From Paenibacillus_S vulneris (lineage in GTDB: Bacteria > Bacillota > Bacilli > Paenibacillales > NBRC-103111), in the NCBI RefSeq assembly GCF_039543185.1, contig NZ_BAABJG010000015.1, positions 186,001 through 250,000 on the forward strand: a DNA stretch of 64,000 bases, written 5' to 3'. Both the position numbers and the translations under genes were made by a program. The notes beneath the pieces are model-generated. The model had not been told where the DNA came from, made no database searches, and saw only the letters and a list, made by a program, of their open reading frames with translations. Of the stretch, positions 60,794-64,000 are shown piece by piece; the first letter of the stretch is position 1; every line of letters starts with the position of its first letter.

Positions 60794-60823
60794 ATTATAG
60801 GGTAATCCGATAAAAATTGTCAA
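60794..60823 (-). promoter_or_regulatory. Promoter of the ssu operon
   Basis: On the minus strand TTGACA (60823-60818), 18 bp, TATAAT (60799-60794). Both boxes are exact consensus. No recognised S-box or CymR site was confirmed. Confidence 0.82.
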
Positions 60824-60904
60824 CATTAATATTGTGATACGCAAGGGATAATCGTTTCAGCATTGCACTTGATTTTCCGAATAATTCAATTAATCAGGTT
60901 AAAC

Positions 60905-60943
60905 AAAAAAAAGCCCTACAGCACGACTAAGAACGCTGCAGGG
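60905..60943 (-). terminator. Minus-strand terminator upstream of the ssu operon
   Basis: GCCCTACAGC and GCTGCAGGG pair; on the minus strand eight T follow. It probably ends transcription coming from the binding-protein gene to the right. Confidence 0.8.
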
Positions 60944-61043
60944 AATCAAACACACTAATAGAGGGAGTAAATAAATACATATGATTATTTAATCATTTGA
61001 TAAAGAAGCCTTGCTTAGAAAAATGAAATATTGAATTTGACGC

Positions 61044-61172
61044 CTTGCAAATGAAGTTGAAGAATATAAGATTATCCAATCGATCCCCGGTATCGGAGAG
61101 AAAATCGCAGCAACGAAGCTTGTGGCCTTTGTTGGCGTAGATCCAAGTGTGCATATCTCCGGTAAAGTTTGA
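61044..61172 (+). mobile_element. IS110-family transposase fragment with internal deletion
   Basis: One frame reads LANEVEEYKIIQSIPGIGEKIAAT and continues straight into KLVAFVGVDPSVHISGKV before TGA. Compared with the copy at 44943-45377, about 15 residues (ILSEIG...FNHAK) are cleanly missing. The rest of the gene is absent. Confidence 0.8.
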
Positions 61173-61174
61173 AC

Positions 61175-61205
61175 GGATGCGCCCCGTTTACACCCAGGCG
61201 CATCC
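61175..61205. other. Perfect 9-bp hairpin
   Basis: GGATGCGCC and GGCGCATCC with a 13-nt loop. No T run; possibly an IS end or a residual terminator. Confidence 0.4.
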
Positions 61206-61361
61206 TTGGATACGCTACACTGCCGATTTTGTCGATTATTATATTGAATTGTTGAGTAGTGGAATCAATCATCAACATGAGAAATTTAGGGTGTGTACGC
61301 AAACTGTGAAGCCGTCCTCTGGGTTGCCCGTACCGGTGCTTCATGGCATTATTTATCCGTC

Positions 61362-62678
61362 TTATTTTTTAGCCTTATCCGACTTCGCCGTTGCAATAGC
61401 CTGATTGATTGCCTCTTCAAATTGCCGGAGTACAGTGTTCGTGTCGGCTTTATTTTTCACCATATCTCCGAACGGCTTGCCGAAATCCACATTAACATTC
61501 GTTAGATCTGCAGCTCTTAACGGAGACGGAGGTGCATCCTTGTAATAATAAAATGCACCCGTATTTTTCCCTTGCAACTCCTGCACCTCTTGGCCGAATG
61601 CATTTTTAACGTTTGCGTTAACGAGCGGCGTACCTACTCCCTGTTTGGAAAGCATCGTCTGAACTTGCTCGGATACAAGATAAGAAACAATTTGGAACGC
61701 TTCATCTTTATACTTGGACGTTTGGGAAATGAACAAAGCAAGAGTGGCAGGCTTTAAGCCGGTGCCCGGTTTTTCCTTTAAAACAGGCAGCGAAACGACG
61801 TCCCAATTTAAATTTGGGTTTGCTTTCACCCAGCCGATCATGAGCGGATGGCTTTCGAGAGCCATCGCAATACTCCCTTTAGCTGTCTCGGATGTAGGAA
61901 CGAGAGCATTATCCGGAATTTCGTAGAACCGTTTCAGGTTGTCGAACATCAGCTTCCAGCCGTCCGTATTCAGCACCGCCTTATCTTCCCTCGGATCCAA
62001 AGGACTTAAGGAGAGCTGATTGTTCAGCATCATATTATTCGGTATAGCGGCGAAGCCCATATAGGTCGTTCCTTGTTCCACACGCGTTACTTTTTTCGCC
62101 AGGTCGTAGACTTCATCCCATGTCATGCCGTCTTTCGGATAAGCAACGCCAAACTTATCGAATATATCTTTATTATAAAATAAGGCATACCGGTTCATCG
62201 TAAACGGAAGGCCGTACAGCTTTCCTTCGCCGTTGGCATTTTGGGTTTGCGCGAGTACGTTCGGTTCAAATTGCTGGAGATTGAAGTTATTTTTTTTCAC
62301 GAGCTCCTGCAGATCATATTGAAATCCGTTCTGAATGATGCGGTCTACCGTAAAGCTGGCGGATTCATAAATAATATCAGGCAGCGTTCCCCCGGCAATT
62401 AGATCCTTATAGTCCGTACTTTTGGGATCTCTGAGAATGATGTTCAGCGTGATATGGGGAAACTTCTTCTTGATCGCTTCAGTAATTCCCAAACTCTCAA
62501 AATTCAAAGCCCCAGGCTGCCCGTTAAAAATGGTTAACGTGATCGGCTCTTTCGGCTTGCCGGTATTGCCTTCGGTGTTCAGTATCGCTTCCTTATCATT
62601 GCTGCATCCAAGCATTACATTTGAGAATAAGAGTAACGAAGCCGCGCCAATTACAGCTTTTCCATACACTTTTACCAT
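61362..62678 (-). CDS. Extracellular solute-binding protein, family 1 (lipoprotein)
   Basis: 438 residues. Lipobox VMLGC (Cys25), sugar-binding fold with KLYGLPFTMNRYALFYNKD and YPKDGMTWDEVYDLAKKV. Paralogue of the orphan binding protein at 27811-29142. No permease genes in the window. A GH130 gene lies upstream on the same strand, so a mannoside or other beta-glycoside ligand is plausible. GGAGG is 7 nt before ATG. Confidence 0.9.
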   Translation of the reverse strand: MVKVYGKAVIGAASLLLFSNVMLGCSNDKEAILNTEGNTGKPKEPITLTIFNGQPGALNFESLGITEAIKKKFPHITLNIILRDPKSTDYKDLIAGGTLPDIIYESASFTVDRIIQNGFQYDLQELVKKNNFNLQQFEPNVLAQTQNANGEGKLYGLPFTMNRYALFYNKDIFDKFGVAYPKDGMTWDEVYDLAKKVTRVEQGTTYMGFAAIPNNMMLNNQLSLSPLDPREDKAVLNTDGWKLMFDNLKRFYEIPDNALVPTSETAKGSIAMALESHPLMIGWVKANPNLNWDVVSLPVLKEKPGTGLKPATLALFISQTSKYKDEAFQIVSYLVSEQVQTMLSKQGVGTPLVNANVKNAFGQEVQELQGKNTGAFYYYKDAPPSPLRAADLTNVNVDFGKPFGDMVKNKADTNTVLRQFEEAINQAIATAKSDKAKK

Positions 62679-62784
62679 GCAGGAACCTCCAGTTTCACTT
62701 TCATTCTTCTTCGAACGCCTCGTCGTTTTGGTTCCGCTTTCATTTTATGTTACAATCAGCTCCAGGCAGACTATACGGCCAACC

Positions 62785-62822
62785 AACCTGGAGATCTCGA
62801 TCCTTAGGGCGATCTCCAGGTT
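62785..62822. other. Perfect 12-bp inverted repeat between the GH130 and binding-protein genes
   Basis: AACCTGGAGATC and GATCTCCAGGTT with a 14-nt loop. No T run on either strand; may be an operator or an mRNA-processing hairpin. Confidence 0.45.
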
Positions 62823-62966
62823 GTCAATGTGCCATATTGCGGGATTCACTGTCATTCCATCTTCCTCCACTAGACAATACGTCCATGTCTTTCGAACGGA
62901 TAGTCGATCGTAATACGCCTCCGTTTGGTTGCTACACTAGCGGTATAGATGCGTTTGGTGGGACCT

Positions 62967-63971
62967 TTACTTGCCTTCCAAACACAACCGGACAAGGTCG
63001 TCGACTTGGGCAGTTGCCAGACACTCGACAGTATCGGCAGCGCCGTAATAAATTTTGACTTCGCCGTCATCCTCAAGAATCATACCGCCCGGGAAAATGA
63101 CATCATTCCGGAAGCCTTCGGTTTCATAGACGGCTTCGGGTGCGATAAGCGGATCTTTGTACATGCCGATGATCTTCTTGGGGTTCTCCAAATCCAAAAG
63201 CAAAATGCCGGCGCTATATCGCTTCTTCCAGGATTTCTCCCAACCGTTTTTTCCTCGGCTTGGATCAAGATCGACGGAATGGAACGTAGTTAGCCAACCT
63301 TTAGCGGTTTTGACTGGCGGGGCGGCAGGGCCGATTTTGTCGTTAGCATAAGCCACATGCTCAACCGCAAGCAGCAAATCCGTATTGCCCCAATATTTCA
63401 AATCTGGCGAGTCCGATATCCACATATCGAAACGGTCTTTGCCTCCCCGGCTGTATACAGGGAACGGCCGCTCTAAACGGACGTACTTGCCGCCGATTTT
63501 TTCCGGAAACAGCACCATGTTGCGGTTATCAGGCGCAGTCATATGGAGTACTTCAAATTTTTCGAAGTCATCGGTTACGGCAATGCCTCCGCGAACACCG
63601 TGTTTCGTATCGACGGCAAAACACATATAGCAGCGCCCATCCATAACAGTCAAGCGCGGATCATAGGTGCGGATGATTTCGTCATCATTCAGGCTAAAAC
63701 AAGGGTCGGGCTGTACCTCCCAATGAATACCGTCGCTGCTGTGGGCTAGACCAAGATTGGTCGTGGAACTTGGCAGCAGCGTATGCTTCTGCAGATCACC
63801 GTAATCGTTGCGGAATACCATAACATAACGACCTTGGAATTTGGTAACGCCTGCATTAAATACAAGTGCCGGAGAATAAGGCACATCACGGGCGGATAAT
63901 ACCGGATTTGCAGGATGACGGGTAATAACCGGGCTTGACTTTAGCGGTCCAATAATTGGAATAGACAACAC
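62967..63971 (-). CDS. GH130 family glycoside phosphorylase/hydrolase
   Basis: 334 residues, a five-bladed propeller. Family marks: NPVLSARDVPYSPALVFNAG (in two parts), YDPRLTVMDGRCYMCF with the proton-relay Asp, RNMVLFPEKIGGKYVRLERPFP (in parts), and GAADTVECLATA at the end. GH130 enzymes phosphorolyse beta-1,4- or beta-1,2-mannosides. TTG 63971 has GGAGG 7 nt upstream; the GTG just before is possible. Starts 29 bp from the right edge; upstream partners lie outside. Confidence 0.88.
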   Translation of the reverse strand: MLSIPIIGPLKSSPVITRHPANPVLSARDVPYSPALVFNAGVTKFQGRYVMVFRNDYGDLQKHTLLPSSTTNLGLAHSSDGIHWEVQPDPCFSLNDDEIIRTYDPRLTVMDGRCYMCFAVDTKHGVRGGIAVTDDFEKFEVLHMTAPDNRNMVLFPEKIGGKYVRLERPFPVYSRGGKDRFDMWISDSPDLKYWGNTDLLLAVEHVAYANDKIGPAAPPVKTAKGWLTTFHSVDLDPSRGKNGWEKSWKKRYSAGILLLDLENPKKIIGMYKDPLIAPEAVYETEGFRNDVIFPGGMILEDDGEVKIYYGAADTVECLATAQVDDLVRLCLEGK

Positions 63972-64000
63972 TATTCCTCCCCTCTTCGATTTGGGTTGCA

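Noticed and set aside
1..64000. CRISPR arrays, tRNA and rRNA genes
   Set aside because: No regularly spaced repeats, cloverleaf-type segments or rRNA motifs were seen on reading; a tRNA scan was not possible here.

Overview
The window reads as chromosome of a low-to-middle GC Gram-positive bacterium, most likely a Paenibacillus or close relative. Reasons: strong GGAGG-type Shine-Dalgarno sites with frequent TTG and GTG starts, Bacillus-like deo/nup, Zur/CobW and HxlR modules, a DUF4179 anti-sigma partner, many lipoprotein binding proteins, and sugar-polymer enzymes (GH2, GH51, GH130). The genus is inferred from gene content; no rRNA or tRNA gene was seen.

Layout. 1-4.2 kb: a beta-glucuronidase (cut by the left edge), a GPH-family sugar symporter and a TetR regulator. 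4.3-11.2 kb: small regulator/enzyme pairs (MBL hydrolase; head-to-head remnants of a MarR regulator and a quinone reductase; ArsR plus MFS exporter plus streptothricin-type acetyltransferase; SDR/HxlR; a shortened NUDIX protein). 11.5-16.3 kb: a complete cyoABCDE quinol oxidase operon. 16.5-22.8 kb: a MocR regulator, two small proteins, an alpha/beta hydrolase, and an ArsR-type regulator divergent from a GH51 arabinofuranosidase. 23-27.5 kb: a CobW GTPase behind two Zur-like boxes, then a type III polyketide synthase - methyltransferase - flavoprotein operon. 27.8-33.5 kb: an orphan binding protein, a thioesterase, a polysaccharide deacetylase, and an ECF sigma/DUF4179 pair. 33.6-40.4 kb: deoR and the nucleoside salvage operon deoC-cdd-nupC-deoB-deoD-pdp, with DeoR-type sites. 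40.4-42.6 kb: an AraC regulator and a soluble PAS-chemoreceptor-like protein.

From about 42.6 kb the sequence becomes patchwork. An ABC exporter sits behind a leader peptide and an intrinsic terminator (candidate attenuator). It is followed by an IS110-type transposase remnant, an SDR fragment, a HelD-like helicase and a tandem-HTH MerR regulator, all rather AT-rich. Then an eight-gene minus-strand run (56.5 to 49.2 kb) encodes a urocanase-family protein, a DUF917 protein, a complete polar amino-acid-type ABC importer, an IclR regulator, an AroM-family protein and an unknown protein. Two related palindromic repeats (49.07-49.18 and 56.83-56.95 kb) stand just outside this run and its promoter. 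The urocanase-like protein lacks the classical active-site Cys and a conserved Arg, so the run looks like an undescribed importer-plus-catabolism module for a compound related to, but not, urocanate. Decayed DUF2812 and IS110 pieces follow, then an ssuCBA sulfonate importer with a DsbA-like protein, and finally a binding protein next to a GH130 glycoside phosphorylase.

All homology calls come from recognising motifs and family patterns by eye; no database search was run.
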